DNA of 64,000 nucleotides from Paenibacillus baekrokdamisoli (GCF_003945345.1 NZ_AP019308.1:2108001-2172000); one strand, 5' to 3'; counted from the first letter of the stretch, positions 52,071 to 62,023 are shown. Notes: a model not told the origin generated them from the letters alone. Made by a program: numbers and translations.

Positions 52071-52415
52071 TTATTCACTCTCCATGTTCTTGATATAAGA
52101 TGTTGTCGCTAACAAATCATCGCGCAATGGCGTAAACGTCTCCAGCAGAAGCGTATCTTCGAGCGCTAGCACGGAATGCGGCACATTGCCGGGAACCACT
52201 ATCTGTTCCCCCGCTTCCACCACAATTTCCTCTCCGCCCACTATCATTTTAATTTTCCCCTCAATTACATAGCCAAGCTGCTCATGGGGATGAGCGTGCT
52301 CTGGTCCGAATCCATCCTTCTTAAATGCAATCAGCATGCTCATGATGTGTTGTCCTGGCGGAAATATTTTACGACGTACGAGGGGATTAATTTGTTGCCA
52401 TTGATCTTGCGACAT
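52071..52415 (-). CDS. Cupin domain protein
   Basis: 114 residues, a single double-stranded beta-helix. FGPEHAHPHEQLGYVIEGKIKMIV is cupin motif 1 with three His and a Glu, and VVPGNVPHSVLAL motif 2. KdgF-like cupins linearise unsaturated uronates, and this neighbourhood would suit such a role, but this is inference. AAGGAG ribosome-binding site. Confidence 0.85.
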   Translation of the reverse strand: MSQDQWQQINPLVRRKIFPPGQHIMSMLIAFKKDGFGPEHAHPHEQLGYVIEGKIKMIVGGEEIVVEAGEQIVVPGNVPHSVLALEDTLLLETFTPLRDDLLATTSYIKNMESE

Positions 52416-52427
52416 AAAACTGTCTCC

Positions 52428-53204
52428 TTAAAATGTAGTAGACAAACCCCCGTCAACGGGAAGGATAGTCCCTTGAATGTAAGAAGCCGCATCGGAAGCT
52501 AGAAAAGCGATGACGCTCGCAACCTCTTCAGGCAAACCGGGACGTGCCAATGGAATTTTGCGCATGCCTACGTAATAGTCCTTGAACCAATCGGTTTCCA
52601 GTTCATTGATGCCGCCAATAACGGATAGCCCTGTATCAATAAAGCCTGGAGCGACTCCATTAATACGAATTCCGTGAGGGGACAACTCCGCTGCCGTACA
52701 ACGGGTCAACTGATCCAATGCGCCCTTGGCCGCATTATAGTGGCTGGATAAATTCAAAGCACGATATCCATTAATAGATGATACATTAATAATTGCTCCG
52801 CCAATCTGACGATCGAACATCGCAAGGGATGCATACTTCGTGCACCAATACGATCCATTTACAATCGTGTCGAAAACCTCGCGCCAACGCTCCGTCGTCT
52901 CCTGTAAAAAAACGCTTTCATAGAACATCGCCGCGTTATTAACCATTACATCGAGCCGTCCAGTGTGCACAACGGTTTGCTCAATCATCCTCTGGACAGC
53001 GGTTTCGTCTCCAACATCAGTAGGAATAAACAGAGGCTTTCCACCCAGTGGGATCAGCTCATTCAGAGCCTTCATTCCATTCGTCTCGCTGCGACCGGCA
53101 ATGACCACATCCGCACCTTCTACTGCGAACAGCTTCGCGGTCGCAAAGCCAATCCCGGTTGCTCCCCCCGTAACAATGACTGTTTTGCCGGCAAATCGTT
53201 TCAT
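52428..53204 (-). CDS. Classical short-chain dehydrogenase/reductase
   Basis: 258 residues. TVIVTGGATGIGFATA (cofactor site), NNAAMF, INVSSINGYRALNLSSHYNA with the SYK catalytic triad (Tyr-x-x-x-Lys in YNAAKGA), and the terminal QGTILPVDGGL. Likely oxidises a sugar or sugar acid; often annotated as gluconate or KduD-type dehydrogenase. GGAGG six bases before the ATG at 53204. First gene of the minus-strand operon, preceded by a GntR-type operator. Confidence 0.92.
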   Translation of the reverse strand: MKRFAGKTVIVTGGATGIGFATAKLFAVEGADVVIAGRSETNGMKALNELIPLGGKPLFIPTDVGDETAVQRMIEQTVVHTGRLDVMVNNAAMFYESVFLQETTERWREVFDTIVNGSYWCTKYASLAMFDRQIGGAIINVSSINGYRALNLSSHYNAAKGALDQLTRCTAAELSPHGIRINGVAPGFIDTGLSVIGGINELETDWFKDYYVGMRKIPLARPGLPEEVASVIAFLASDAASYIQGTILPVDGGLSTTF

Positions 53205-53338
53205 ATTGGTCCTCCGTTTCGCAAGAGTACCCGCGCACAAATTTCAACATCATCAGGACGCGCACATATGGCTAACACGTTCATAGGGTTTTATCCTCCT
53301 TCTATCATTTTAGCCCTATCATACGTTCAGTTTAGTTT

Positions 53339-53350
53339 ATTGTCAACAAT
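53339..53350. promoter_or_regulatory. GntR-type operator in the divergent promoter region
   Basis: ATTGTCAACAAT has TTGT/ACAA half-sites and lies between the SDR operon and the SGNH gene. Probable target of the GntR protein at 55020. Confidence 0.55.
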
Positions 53351-53448
53351 CAATCGTCCTCAATCATTTGTTGAATATTACCTTTAATTGTTCTATAATT
53401 ACGATAATTATGAAGTAAAGGTTGATAGTCGCAATAGGAGGTGTAGAG

Positions 53449-54897
53449 TTGGCCCACCATGACTTAGACGATGCATTATCGTCACTTGCATTCTTTCGTA
53501 AGTATGCCGTCCACTTGGACGCGGCAAGCTTCCCAGTTCTGACGGCAAACCGACGTGGCAAAAAAACGACAGACCGTGAAATATTGCTGTTTGGTGACAG
53601 CCACAGTTGGGGTCAAGGCTCACCGGATTATGACGGAGAAAGTTGGTACTCCGTCCACCAGCCATTTCCGTACAACAAAGGCTATTTTTCCAGATTAAAG
53701 CAATATTTCGAACGGAAATTGTCACTTTATCCGTTGTCTGTTATCCCCTTCCTATCAAATGAAGTGGAACGCAAGAGTGGATTGTTCCGGCAAACCGATT
53801 TTGCAATTGCATCGACGCCTGCCGCCAAAGGATTTTATGCGCCTTTCGCTCATCGGGATCAGGCAACCGCTCATCTCGGATATTTGGCTGAAGAGCAAAA
53901 ATTCGGCTCGGCGATGGCGGTCATTACACCCGAAAGCGGGTTGGACGGGACGCTTTCCGCTGAATGCAGCATTCGGATGTTAAGTGCGGCGCGAAAGATT
54001 TATATCGCCTTAGTGGTCGGTCGACATGGAGCGAAACTCATATGCGATCTGCAGATGCCGTATTACTACTCTAAACCGTCCGGATACCCGAAGGTGTATC
54101 GTATTTCCGATGGCCGGCATATCGAGCTTACCGCGCCAGAAGCCGAAATCATTGATACGTCTGCTGTCCAGATCGATACCTATACGCCCACCGATCCGCA
54201 GGAGCAGGTGTATTGCATCGACTATGGGCAGAAGCAGCAAGGGACGCTCGCGATAAAGTATGCAGGAGCAGATGAACGAACGATGCTGCTCTTTATCGGC
54301 AATGAATTGTTGGCGGATAAGCCAGCGTTGCTCTGCCGGGGTATTGTGTTCGACGCCAATTCAGTACGAAATTTTGCAATGGGCGGTCATACGACAGGCC
54401 AATGGCTCGGCGATGGTACGCTTAGCTTTCATGGCGAGTCATACCCGCATATTGACGAAATTTTATCGTATGTGCCCTTTACGCCGACACTTGCCGTCAT
54501 ACAAGCCCCTATCGTCAACGAATATTTGCAGCAAACGCCCCTCGATAAGTTTAGGCTCCATCTTGAGGCTGTCGTCGACAAGCTGAGCCGTCACCTCAAC
54601 ACAGACAACGTGAGGCAAACCGACGTACTCGTGTTCACGACACCGGGGGATCAAACAATTGACTTCCTAGGGGCGGCTTCTGCCGAAATCCGATACGCTG
54701 ACTATTACGAGGCCGCAAAGAAATTTTGTCTCGATCGTCGCTACGGTTTTATCAATTTCCACCAGTTTTTCACAGATGCCGTGAATATGGGCTATATCGA
54801 TCATGAACTTCTGTTCGATGATTCCATTCATCCGAGTCCGTATGTGAACGAATTCATTGCCAAAGGGCTGCAAAACGCGATCGATCTGCTGTGGTGA
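53449..54897 (+). CDS. SGNH/GDSL hydrolase, probable carbohydrate esterase
   Basis: About 482 residues. LFGDSHSWGQGSPDY (block I nucleophile Ser) near residue 45, an Asn in IVNEYL, and DDSIHPSP with the catalytic Asp-His near the C-terminus. A 200-residue beta-rich insertion lies between blocks I and III. No signal peptide, so cytoplasmic. Members deacetylate oligosaccharides. AGGAGGTG lies inside the longer frame, so the TTG at 53449 is the real start. Divergent from the sugar-acid operon. Confidence 0.85.
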   Translation: MAHHDLDDALSSLAFFRKYAVHLDAASFPVLTANRRGKKTTDREILLFGDSHSWGQGSPDYDGESWYSVHQPFPYNKGYFSRLKQYFERKLSLYPLSVIPFLSNEVERKSGLFRQTDFAIASTPAAKGFYAPFAHRDQATAHLGYLAEEQKFGSAMAVITPESGLDGTLSAECSIRMLSAARKIYIALVVGRHGAKLICDLQMPYYYSKPSGYPKVYRISDGRHIELTAPEAEIIDTSAVQIDTYTPTDPQEQVYCIDYGQKQQGTLAIKYAGADERTMLLFIGNELLADKPALLCRGIVFDANSVRNFAMGGHTTGQWLGDGTLSFHGESYPHIDEILSYVPFTPTLAVIQAPIVNEYLQQTPLDKFRLHLEAVVDKLSRHLNTDNVRQTDVLVFTTPGDQTIDFLGAASAEIRYADYYEAAKKFCLDRRYGFINFHQFFTDAVNMGYIDHELLFDDSIHPSPYVNEFIAKGLQNAIDLLW

Positions 54898-55019
54898 TCA
54901 GTTGCTTAATGATTGTCAGCAGTCTATTATAAACATTCATTTGTTGAGTTGATGAGCTCCTTCCTCTATACTATTCCAATAAAACATCTCGCTTACTGTT
55001 GTGAGCTAAGGAGACAATC

Positions 55020-55712
55020 ATGGCCACTTTCCATTTCAAGAATCAAGAAAACCTCTCCCTTCGACAACGTGTCATGTCCGATATCCGGAATGCCATTATT
55101 CAAGGACATCTTAAACCTGGGGATAAGCTCAGAGAGCTCGATATATCCCAGCAGATGGCTATTAGCCGCGGACCTATCCGCGAAGCGTTAAGAGATTTGG
55201 AAGCGCTGGGACTGGTCGTTAGTTCACCTTATCGAGAAACGACCGTTGCGGATGTTAGCAAAGGCGAGGTCGTGGATTTGTTGATTCCAATTCGTCTGCA
55301 ATTGGAAATCTATGCATTAAAGCAAATACAATCCAATTGGAACGATGCGATGTACCAGTCATTGCGAGACATTGTGAATAGCATGAAAGAAGCGGCTGAT
55401 AACGGAGATTTGGTATCGCTTGTCGAAGCGGATATTCGATTTCACGAGAGCATTGTTTCATCGGAAGACTCGCCTTATACGCAGCAAATCTGGTCCGGAA
55501 TCGTAAATAGGCTTCGCCTGCATTTTATTAAGAATACAAAGCTTTTCGTAGATCTAGCCAGAGTACCGGCCGAGCATGAGGAGTTGTTGCAAGCCTTGCA
55601 GAATGAGCCTTTCGAGCGGGTTAAGGAGCTCTGGACGCAGCATATTCTTCAGGACGATTGTCTGCTTTGTTTTCATGATGGCCCATCAACTAACGATGAC
55701 ACCATAAAGTAG
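55020..55712 (+). CDS. GntR family regulator, FCD subfamily
   Basis: 230 residues. Winged helix LKPGDKLRELDISQQMAISRGPIREALRDLE, then an FCD domain with EADIRFHES and RLRLHFIKN positions for metal and ligand. Paralogous to the protein at 2947: the first 100 residues align without gaps. It sits at the end of the sugar-acid cluster and probably controls the divergent promoters at 53339, with a uronate-type effector as the likely signal. Confidence 0.9.
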   Translation: MATFHFKNQENLSLRQRVMSDIRNAIIQGHLKPGDKLRELDISQQMAISRGPIREALRDLEALGLVVSSPYRETTVADVSKGEVVDLLIPIRLQLEIYALKQIQSNWNDAMYQSLRDIVNSMKEAADNGDLVSLVEADIRFHESIVSSEDSPYTQQIWSGIVNRLRLHFIKNTKLFVDLARVPAEHEELLQALQNEPFERVKELWTQHILQDDCLLCFHDGPSTNDDTIK

Positions 55713-55931
55713 AAAAGTAATTTTTCACCGGAGGTCGGAGGCTCTCCTTTTTCACTTCACGATACGGGGAGCCCCGATTCACTACTGCCATGCACTTCTC
55801 CTCAAAGCCTTTCAGTTTCCACTTCGCAGTGGACACCCATAGTACATGAAAATGCAACATCCGCGTCGCTATTAAGCAACGCCTTCGATTATCTTTATTG
55901 ACTTTCTTACATGTAGAGATTCAAAATTTAA

Positions 55932-55977
55932 AAAAAGGCTATTCAAGAATCGATTTCGACCCTTGAATAGCCTTTTT
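55932..55977. terminator. Bidirectional terminator
   Basis: AAAAAGGCTATTCAAG pairs with CTTGAATAGCCTTTTT around a 14-base loop. It ends the GntR transcript. The stretch 55978-56252 holds no recognised gene. Confidence 0.85.
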
Positions 55978-56252
55978 ACATTTATTTTTAACTGCTTTTG
56001 GAAATTGTGAAGATCGAACACAATTCCTCCTTTGCCGACATAGGTAACACCATTTTATCGAACTTGCAAACGTAGAAATATGCCTAATAAATAACTGTTC
56101 CCATCAATTTCAACCAAAATCAAGTGGTTTACTGGTACTCAAACAGCGCGCATCGATTGAGTATCGGCACGCGCTGGCGGCATAGCTTTTTCTACTGTCT
56201 ACTTGACGGGGGTATGACCATAGGACTTGAGTTTTTAAGACATGACGGAACG

Positions 56253-58910
56253 TCAGTAACGTACGATCAGCTCGAAGCGGCCGTCAATCGGCTCGATCCG
56301 GACTGCTTCCTTCTCTGGCACATAGACGCCGCCGGATACGCTTCTCGGCAGTGCTCCCTCGGGATGCGGCAGACGAAGCAGGACCGAATCAGGGGCACGG
56401 TCCGGGTCGCAACTGAAGGACGCGGAGACCGTTCCATCCGCTAAGCCCGATTCGACCTTGAGCGAACAAGGACCGAAGTACGTGTGTGCATTCTTCCACT
56501 CGATGACGGAACCATCGTTGAGCCATGCCCGCGGGATGCCCGGAAGAAGGTTGAGCGTCCGACCCTCCTCCATATAGAGCATCCAGCGCGTCTGCATGAG
56601 GAACCAGCCTTCCTCATGGGTTTTATGCGGGCTTGCATGAAAATAGTGCTCCCAGAACGTATACGTCTCGCGGTCGGCAAGTCCGGCGAATCCGTTGTAG
56701 TACGCTTTGAGAAACGGCTTCACTTCGCCGCGCTTGAGATGAACCCACGGATGGATACTGTAGTAAGGCTGACTTAAGGCAACGTTGCGCGTACACATAA
56801 GCTCGTGGTGAAAATGCAGCATGTACGACGCGGCATTTTCCTCCGGCGCGATAACCTCCTGGAGCACCAAATACAACGGTCCTAGCAGCGAATCCCGGGC
56901 GACAGCGGAGCCGTGCGTCAGCCAATTAGCGGTTTGCGTATAGAGCGATAGTGGTCCGCGATGCTCGACCCAAGGCGGCGACGTCGGCACCCAGCTGCCG
57001 TCTCCGAGCGGTACGACCGGCGAGAGCGCCATCGCCCGTTCGAAGGCGATGCGGATATCGGTACGGAACGCTTCCGCATTGCGTCTGATCGTCTCAGCCG
57101 TTGCCGGATCCGACGATAACAGCATTTCAGCCAGCCGCGACATGCCGATACAGGCGTACCCGTTCAGCATGAACGACCGGAACGGATCCTCCGGGTCGGC
57201 CGTCTTGCCCTCGAGCATCCCGTATCCTTTTCCGCGAAGCTCTTCCCGTTCATTCCTCTCCCGCCAAGCCATAAGAAACTCGTAAGCCTTGAGCAGCTGC
57301 GGTTTGACTTGCCTAACCCAATCTTCGTTGCGCGTATATCGGTAATGCTCGCCCATGCTCCATAATGCGGCACCCGTCTCCAGCATATAGCCGCCGAAAT
57401 TTTGAATGAAGCCGTTGTCATGCTGTTTGTCCAGAAAGAATTGAAGCGACCGCTCCGCCGTCTTGCTCCATCCCATGGAGTCCATAAACTGAATAATCGG
57501 CGAGCTCTCCGAGCCGATCGCGGTGTAGACGCCAATGGCCGGTACGAGCGTTCCCGCAGGCTCTTCGCCGAAGGTGACCACATCCAAATGCAGCAGACCT
57601 GCGCGCAGCATCTCCTCTATACGTCGCTCCGGCAGCTTGAAGCTGGCCGCTTGCGACAGTTTGCCGCGCCAGAATCGCATGCTTTCCTCCAGCCGTTCTT
57701 CGAACGATTGCTGCCGCAGCTTATCGGCGCGTTCGGCCGAAATCGGCCGATGCGGCAAGAACATGTCGATGACGGCCGTCTCGCCCGGCTTCAACAGAAT
57801 GGCGGTTTCCTCGCGACGCAGTGCGATTCCGTTTAACCGGGTCACGCAGCAGACACGGTCCTCGGAGAAGCGGACGAACCCCGTAGAGGCATCGAATTCG
57901 TATTGCTTGTCTTCACCCACAACGTGGGCATCCGGCACAGCGTTCTTGAACCAGGCGTAACGCGGCACTTGATCGGTATTCATCACGCGGGCCTGGAAGT
58001 ACAGAACCGTCTCCACGCCTTGATCCAGCTCCTCCTGGCGAGCCAGCAGCACATCGCGGTGCTTCTTCTGCTCCTCGGTGAACATATGCCCGTGGCCGAA
58101 TCCGTCTGCCACAAGATAATTCGTGCCTCGCAGAGTGCTCTCTTCCAGTGGGCCCGATTCATATGAAACGAATGAAGTCGTGTCGTAGACGATATGGTCT
58201 TCCTCGACGCGGCTGTGCAGAATCGGCAGACAGCCGTCCTCAAGCCGGCGTGTTACTGGATCGGTACAGCCGATGCCACGGCCTAGCATGAACCTATAGC
58301 GGACAGATTTGTCGCCGTTCTCGGGAACCGGTGTTTCCATGCCGAAATTTTTGGGCTGAATCCAATCCCACATCAATTCCTCGCCGCCGATGCCGCGGAA
58401 CCCGACCGCGAAGATCCGCATGTCGCGCGACAAGCCTAGCCAAGTTTGACCGGGCAGGTCCTTCGTATGGGCCGCAGCGTTCTCGAAGCTCTCCTCCGGT
58501 TCCGACTCGATGGCCGCTAGCCCGGTTTTCATCCCTTTCGCGCGAATATCCAAGGCGATTTGAGAATAGGACCGCTCATCGTCGCTTCCCGTAACGGCAA
58601 CGCCATAATCGGGCAAGTAGATTGGATAACGGGTATCCGCATCCAGCAGCCGGAACGTGAACGAATGAACCTGTGTCTCGACGAACACCAGCACAGGATC
58701 CGCCGGGTCGTCTTCGGCTGTCTCGATGTCCATTGCAAGACGACACCCGCTGTCCCCATACTCAGATGATGCGATCGTGAAGCGCCCTTCGACCGCAGCG
58801 GCTTCTTCGCGCCCGTCACTCGTCCGCAGTTGGACGACTTGCCCGTCCGTGACATCTACCCGTCCTTCGACGGGCCCATTCTCCCATAGCACAACAACAG
58901 TACGAATCAC
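56253..58910 (-). CDS. Large six-hairpin glycosidase-like protein
   Basis: 885 residues, GTG start with GGAGG. The first about 430 residues are beta-rich; the following 370 are helical with Trp/Tyr-rich turns (FMDSMGWSKTAERSLQFFL, ETGAALWSMGEHYRYTRNEDW, GYACIGMSRLAEML) in the rhythm of an (alpha/alpha)6 barrel; a beta domain ends the chain. No signal peptide. This is the plan of GH families such as 78, 95 and 127-like enzymes, but no family or catalytic pair could be fixed. Probably acts on imported oligosaccharides. Operon partner of the PIG-L gene. Confidence 0.7.
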   Translation of the reverse strand: MIRTVVVLWENGPVEGRVDVTDGQVVQLRTSDGREEAAAVEGRFTIASSEYGDSGCRLAMDIETAEDDPADPVLVFVETQVHSFTFRLLDADTRYPIYLPDYGVAVTGSDDERSYSQIALDIRAKGMKTGLAAIESEPEESFENAAAHTKDLPGQTWLGLSRDMRIFAVGFRGIGGEELMWDWIQPKNFGMETPVPENGDKSVRYRFMLGRGIGCTDPVTRRLEDGCLPILHSRVEEDHIVYDTTSFVSYESGPLEESTLRGTNYLVADGFGHGHMFTEEQKKHRDVLLARQEELDQGVETVLYFQARVMNTDQVPRYAWFKNAVPDAHVVGEDKQYEFDASTGFVRFSEDRVCCVTRLNGIALRREETAILLKPGETAVIDMFLPHRPISAERADKLRQQSFEERLEESMRFWRGKLSQAASFKLPERRIEEMLRAGLLHLDVVTFGEEPAGTLVPAIGVYTAIGSESSPIIQFMDSMGWSKTAERSLQFFLDKQHDNGFIQNFGGYMLETGAALWSMGEHYRYTRNEDWVRQVKPQLLKAYEFLMAWRERNEREELRGKGYGMLEGKTADPEDPFRSFMLNGYACIGMSRLAEMLLSSDPATAETIRRNAEAFRTDIRIAFERAMALSPVVPLGDGSWVPTSPPWVEHRGPLSLYTQTANWLTHGSAVARDSLLGPLYLVLQEVIAPEENAASYMLHFHHELMCTRNVALSQPYYSIHPWVHLKRGEVKPFLKAYYNGFAGLADRETYTFWEHYFHASPHKTHEEGWFLMQTRWMLYMEEGRTLNLLPGIPRAWLNDGSVIEWKNAHTYFGPCSLKVESGLADGTVSASFSCDPDRAPDSVLLRLPHPEGALPRSVSGGVYVPEKEAVRIEPIDGRFELIVRY

Positions 58911-58937
58911 TTATATCGCCTCCATTATCTTTCATTA

Positions 58938-59645
58938 TTAGGGCAGCAGCGTGCCTGCCACGCCTCGCGGCCACGCCTTTGCGCGAATAAAGCCTTCTGC
59001 GTGTCTAACGCCAGCCTGGAAGCCTCTATACTGCGCGCACACAGTCATCATATCGTCCATCGTTACGCCGTATTGATCGGAGAGCCAATCGGACACTTGG
59101 CTCTTGTGCTCAGCAAGCATGTCCCGTTTAACCTGCAGCGTATCGGTAATATCGACATATTCGTCAGGAACAAAGCCGACTCCAGCGACACTGTCGGCGA
59201 AATAGACAACCGGGATTTTCTCGCACGGCGGCGCCTCGGTCACAATGTTCGGCACCGTCGTCATTATCGCGACATCGTTCACGATTTGACCTGTTATCGT
59301 ATGATCCGGGTTATACAGATCGCCCGGCCAATGCGTCAGTATAACATCCGGCCGACATTCGCGGATCGCGTTAATGATCGCCAGCCTCGTCTCTTCCCGG
59401 TCGAACAGAAATTCATCAGGGAAGCCCAGCCAGAGCAATCGCGCCCCGATCAGCTCCGCTGCTCGGATCGCTTCCTCCTTGCGGATTGCCGCAATCTCCC
59501 GTTTGGGCAAAGTCGGATGGCCGACCTCCCCGTTCGTTGTAATTGCAATGAATACTTCATCGCCCCTCTTCGCGTATTTGGCGAGCGTCCCACCCATTAA
59601 TATCTCCGCATCGTCGGGATGCGCGCAGCAAGCCATCACTCTCAA
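58938..59645 (-). CDS. PIG-L family deacetylase
   Basis: 235 residues. CCAHPDDAEILMGGTL supplies the zinc-binding His-Pro-Asp-Asp and NPDHTITG the third His. The family removes N-acetyl groups from sugars such as GlcNAc conjugates (BshB, MshB). Start assignment is uncertain between TTG 59645 and ATG 59636. It precedes the large glycosidase by 27 bases, suggesting joint processing of an acetylated oligosaccharide. Confidence 0.88.
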   Translation of the reverse strand: MRVMACCAHPDDAEILMGGTLAKYAKRGDEVFIAITTNGEVGHPTLPKREIAAIRKEEAIRAAELIGARLLWLGFPDEFLFDREETRLAIINAIRECRPDVILTHWPGDLYNPDHTITGQIVNDVAIMTTVPNIVTEAPPCEKIPVVYFADSVAGVGFVPDEYVDITDTLQVKRDMLAEHKSQVSDWLSDQYGVTMDDMMTVCAQYRGFQAGVRHAEGFIRAKAWPRGVAGTLLP

Positions 59646-59762
59646 TCCAATCCTGCCCCCTTCATCGATCTGGCTCGATTATAGCACCCGGCTTATTCGC
59701 GCACATCCGAGAAAAGAAACCGCTTTCCATAGAATCTGAACTTAATCCTATGCAAGCGGAAA

Positions 59763-61013
59763 TCATATGTTCGCAAGGATTGGAAAGACAATCGTGATTG
59801 CTGTGCCCATCCCGGTCTCGGAGCGAATACGCAGCTCGAAGTCGCCCTCGAAGTAGTAATCCAGCCGCTTGCGAATCATCGCGATCCCCGAATTCCGCTT
59901 CGTATATTCCCCGTCGCCGTCCTTCAGCTCACGCAGCGTATCGGCATCGACTCCGATGCCGTCGTCTTCGATCTCGATCACGCCAAGCCCATTCTGCTGA
60001 TATAAGCCAATTCTCACACTGCATGGCCCTTCCTTCGGTTCTATTCCATGCTTGATCGCGTTCTCGATTAATATTTGCAGCGTCAAACTCGGCAGCAGCG
60101 CCGCCTTCAATGCCTCATCCTGCACGTCGACGGTGAAGCTCAACCGGTCCTCGAAGCGCAGAAGCTGCAGCTGCATATAGGCATCGAGCTGCGCCAGTTC
60201 CTCGTCGATGGTAACGAGGGGGCGGTACGATTTGACGATATACCGCAGCAGCTTGGATAAATGATTCACCGTCGTATAGGTGGTTGTTGCATTTTCCAGC
60301 AGCGCTTTTCCGGAAATTAGATTGAGGATGTTGAACAGAAAGTGAGGATGCAGCTTCGCCTGAATCACCTTCATCTCAGTTTCGCGCAGCAGTATGCGCC
60401 ACTCCATTTCCTTCCGTTTGGAATCGGCTTCCTCCAGACTCTTTACAATATACTCCACCAGCAAGCTCATGAACTCGGTTGTCGCCTTCAGCTTCTCTTC
60501 TGTAATGATAGGCACATCTTGCAGCGCATCACGAAGCTTGTCCCGGTCCAGTCCGAGATCGGCTACCCGCTCCAGGATGTCGGCGATGCTTTCCTCGGTC
60601 GGAGATTCCAGCAGAACTTGTCCAGTAATAAACGCACCCATCCCGTGCTGGCGAAAATGAATCGGCACCGCGCTATCATAGAGACCGGCATGACAACGGC
60701 AAATGACCGATTTCTCTTTGGTGATCGAATAGGACGTAACACGGCCGTCCGAGCGAAGGCAGCGCCGTTCCCCCTCGGGCACCGACTGAACCAGCCGGCA
60801 GAAGGCGGGCGCCCTGTCTTCGATTTTATCCGTTATAGCCACGCCTGAAGGGTCCACGATATTGCCATTCATCCCAGTAGCCGTCATGAACGTCCGCTGC
60901 AGCTTGGCGAACAACCCTGTATCAAAATAAGCTCGAATATCGAACGGGTCTTCGTCGCCCTTATTCAATTCGAACCGCTCGTCCGTCCATTCCCGAATCC
61001 AATCCTCTTCCAT
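59763..61013 (-). CDS. PocR-domain sensor histidine kinase (LytS/YesM type)
   Basis: 416 residues, no membrane segment. Residues about 30-190 form a PocR ligand-binding domain with conserved Cys (PAFCRLV, RRCLRSD, ICRCHAG) that may bind metal or redox ligand. Then the kinase core: LHPHFLFNILN (phospho-His in the HisKA_7TM/LytS style), and HATPase motifs ILIENAIKHGIEP and IEDDGIGVD. It would phosphorylate the divergent AraC-type response regulator. Its start region lies in a 92-bp tandem duplication. Confidence 0.9.
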   Translation of the reverse strand: MEEDWIREWTDERFELNKGDEDPFDIRAYFDTGLFAKLQRTFMTATGMNGNIVDPSGVAITDKIEDRAPAFCRLVQSVPEGERRCLRSDGRVTSYSITKEKSVICRCHAGLYDSAVPIHFRQHGMGAFITGQVLLESPTEESIADILERVADLGLDRDKLRDALQDVPIITEEKLKATTEFMSLLVEYIVKSLEEADSKRKEMEWRILLRETEMKVIQAKLHPHFLFNILNLISGKALLENATTTYTTVNHLSKLLRYIVKSYRPLVTIDEELAQLDAYMQLQLLRFEDRLSFTVDVQDEALKAALLPSLTLQILIENAIKHGIEPKEGPCSVRIGLYQQNGLGVIEIEDDGIGVDADTLRELKDGDGEYTKRNSGIAMIRKRLDYYFEGDFELRIRSETGMGTAITIVFPILANI

Positions 61014-61136
61014 GCGGTTGCCCCGTTTCGTATTTTTGGATTATCGTCGCCCTTATTCAATTCGAACCGCTCGTCCGTCCATTCCCGAATCCAATCCTCT
61101 TCCATGCGGTTGCCCCGTTTCGTATTTTTGGATTAT
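60953..61136. repeat. Perfect 92-bp tandem duplication over the kinase start
   Basis: The unit at 60953-61044 is repeated base for base at 61045-61136. It contains the kinase ATG (61013) and its first 20 codons. The outer copy therefore carries a second ATG (61105) opening a 46-codon frame that ends beyond the true start, since 92 is not a multiple of three. Confidence 0.95.
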
Positions 61137-61225
61137 GCTTGCGAATAATCAGGATGCATTCCACTTGACTTATCGATTATAGTTAATTTAATCAGAGAAC
61201 TGTGCTTTTGGAAAGGAAGATTCGC

Positions 61226-61990
61226 ATGCTGCTCCGAATACTTATCGCCGACGACGAACCGATCGAATTGAAAGTACTGAACAAGATCGTCAAAGACAGC
61301 GGCTTGCCGGCCGTCATTGTGGATGGGGCGCGCTCCGGGACGGAAGCGCTGGAGCGCGCCGAACGATACATGCCGGATCTGATCTTTATGGATATTCGCA
61401 TGCCGGGGATGAACGGTCTGGACGTATCCGCCATTATTAAGCAAAAACAGCCGGATACCACGATTGCGATCGTGACGGCTTACGATGAATTCCATTATGC
61501 GAAGCGCGCCATCGATATCCATGTTGATTATTTGCTGGTTAAGCCGGTCGATCCGGCCGATGTCGAGCGGATCATTCGCGAGACGATCGAAGGGAAACTT
61601 GAAGCAACGGGTGAGAACGAAGCGGTATTGCCGGGCATCAGCCTGAACAGAGCTCAGCTCGCGCGTGATATCGTTGAATTGCTGCATGATCATTACTCGG
61701 AGCCTATTACACTCTTATGGCTCGAGGAGCGAATGAAAGTCAGCCAGCAATATTTAAGCCGGACGTTTAAGCATGCCTACAACATGACCATCATGGGTTA
61801 TCTAACCCAATTCCGCATGAAGCTGGCGATCAAGCTGCTCGCCGATCCCGCGCTCAGTATCGCAACAATTGCGGAGCGTATCGGCATTCCGGATGCCAGC
61901 TACTTCGGCCAGTTGTTCAAGCAGGCTCATCGGGTTACACCGTCACAGTACCGAAATCAATGCTTGCCGAAGACCGCTCGCAACACTTAG
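61226..61990 (+). CDS. AraC-type response regulator (YesN-like)
   Basis: 254 residues. Receiver domain with acidic pocket ADDEP, phospho-Asp in DLIFMDIRMPGMNG (near residue 54) and Lys in LLVKPVDP. C-terminal AraC double helix-turn-helix (EERMKVSQQYLSRTFKHAY, IAERIGIPDASYFGQLFKQA, VTPSQYRNQ). Divergent from its cognate kinase. ATG at 61226 with AAGGAAG is preferred over 61202. Probably activates the glycosidase and deacetylase genes. Confidence 0.92.
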   Translation: MLLRILIADDEPIELKVLNKIVKDSGLPAVIVDGARSGTEALERAERYMPDLIFMDIRMPGMNGLDVSAIIKQKQPDTTIAIVTAYDEFHYAKRAIDIHVDYLLVKPVDPADVERIIRETIEGKLEATGENEAVLPGISLNRAQLARDIVELLHDHYSEPITLLWLEERMKVSQQYLSRTFKHAYNMTIMGYLTQFRMKLAIKLLADPALSIATIAERIGIPDASYFGQLFKQAHRVTPSQYRNQCLPKTARNT

Positions 61991-62023
61991 CGGCGGCCCG
62001 GCCAAACCAAAAGAGGGAAGGCG

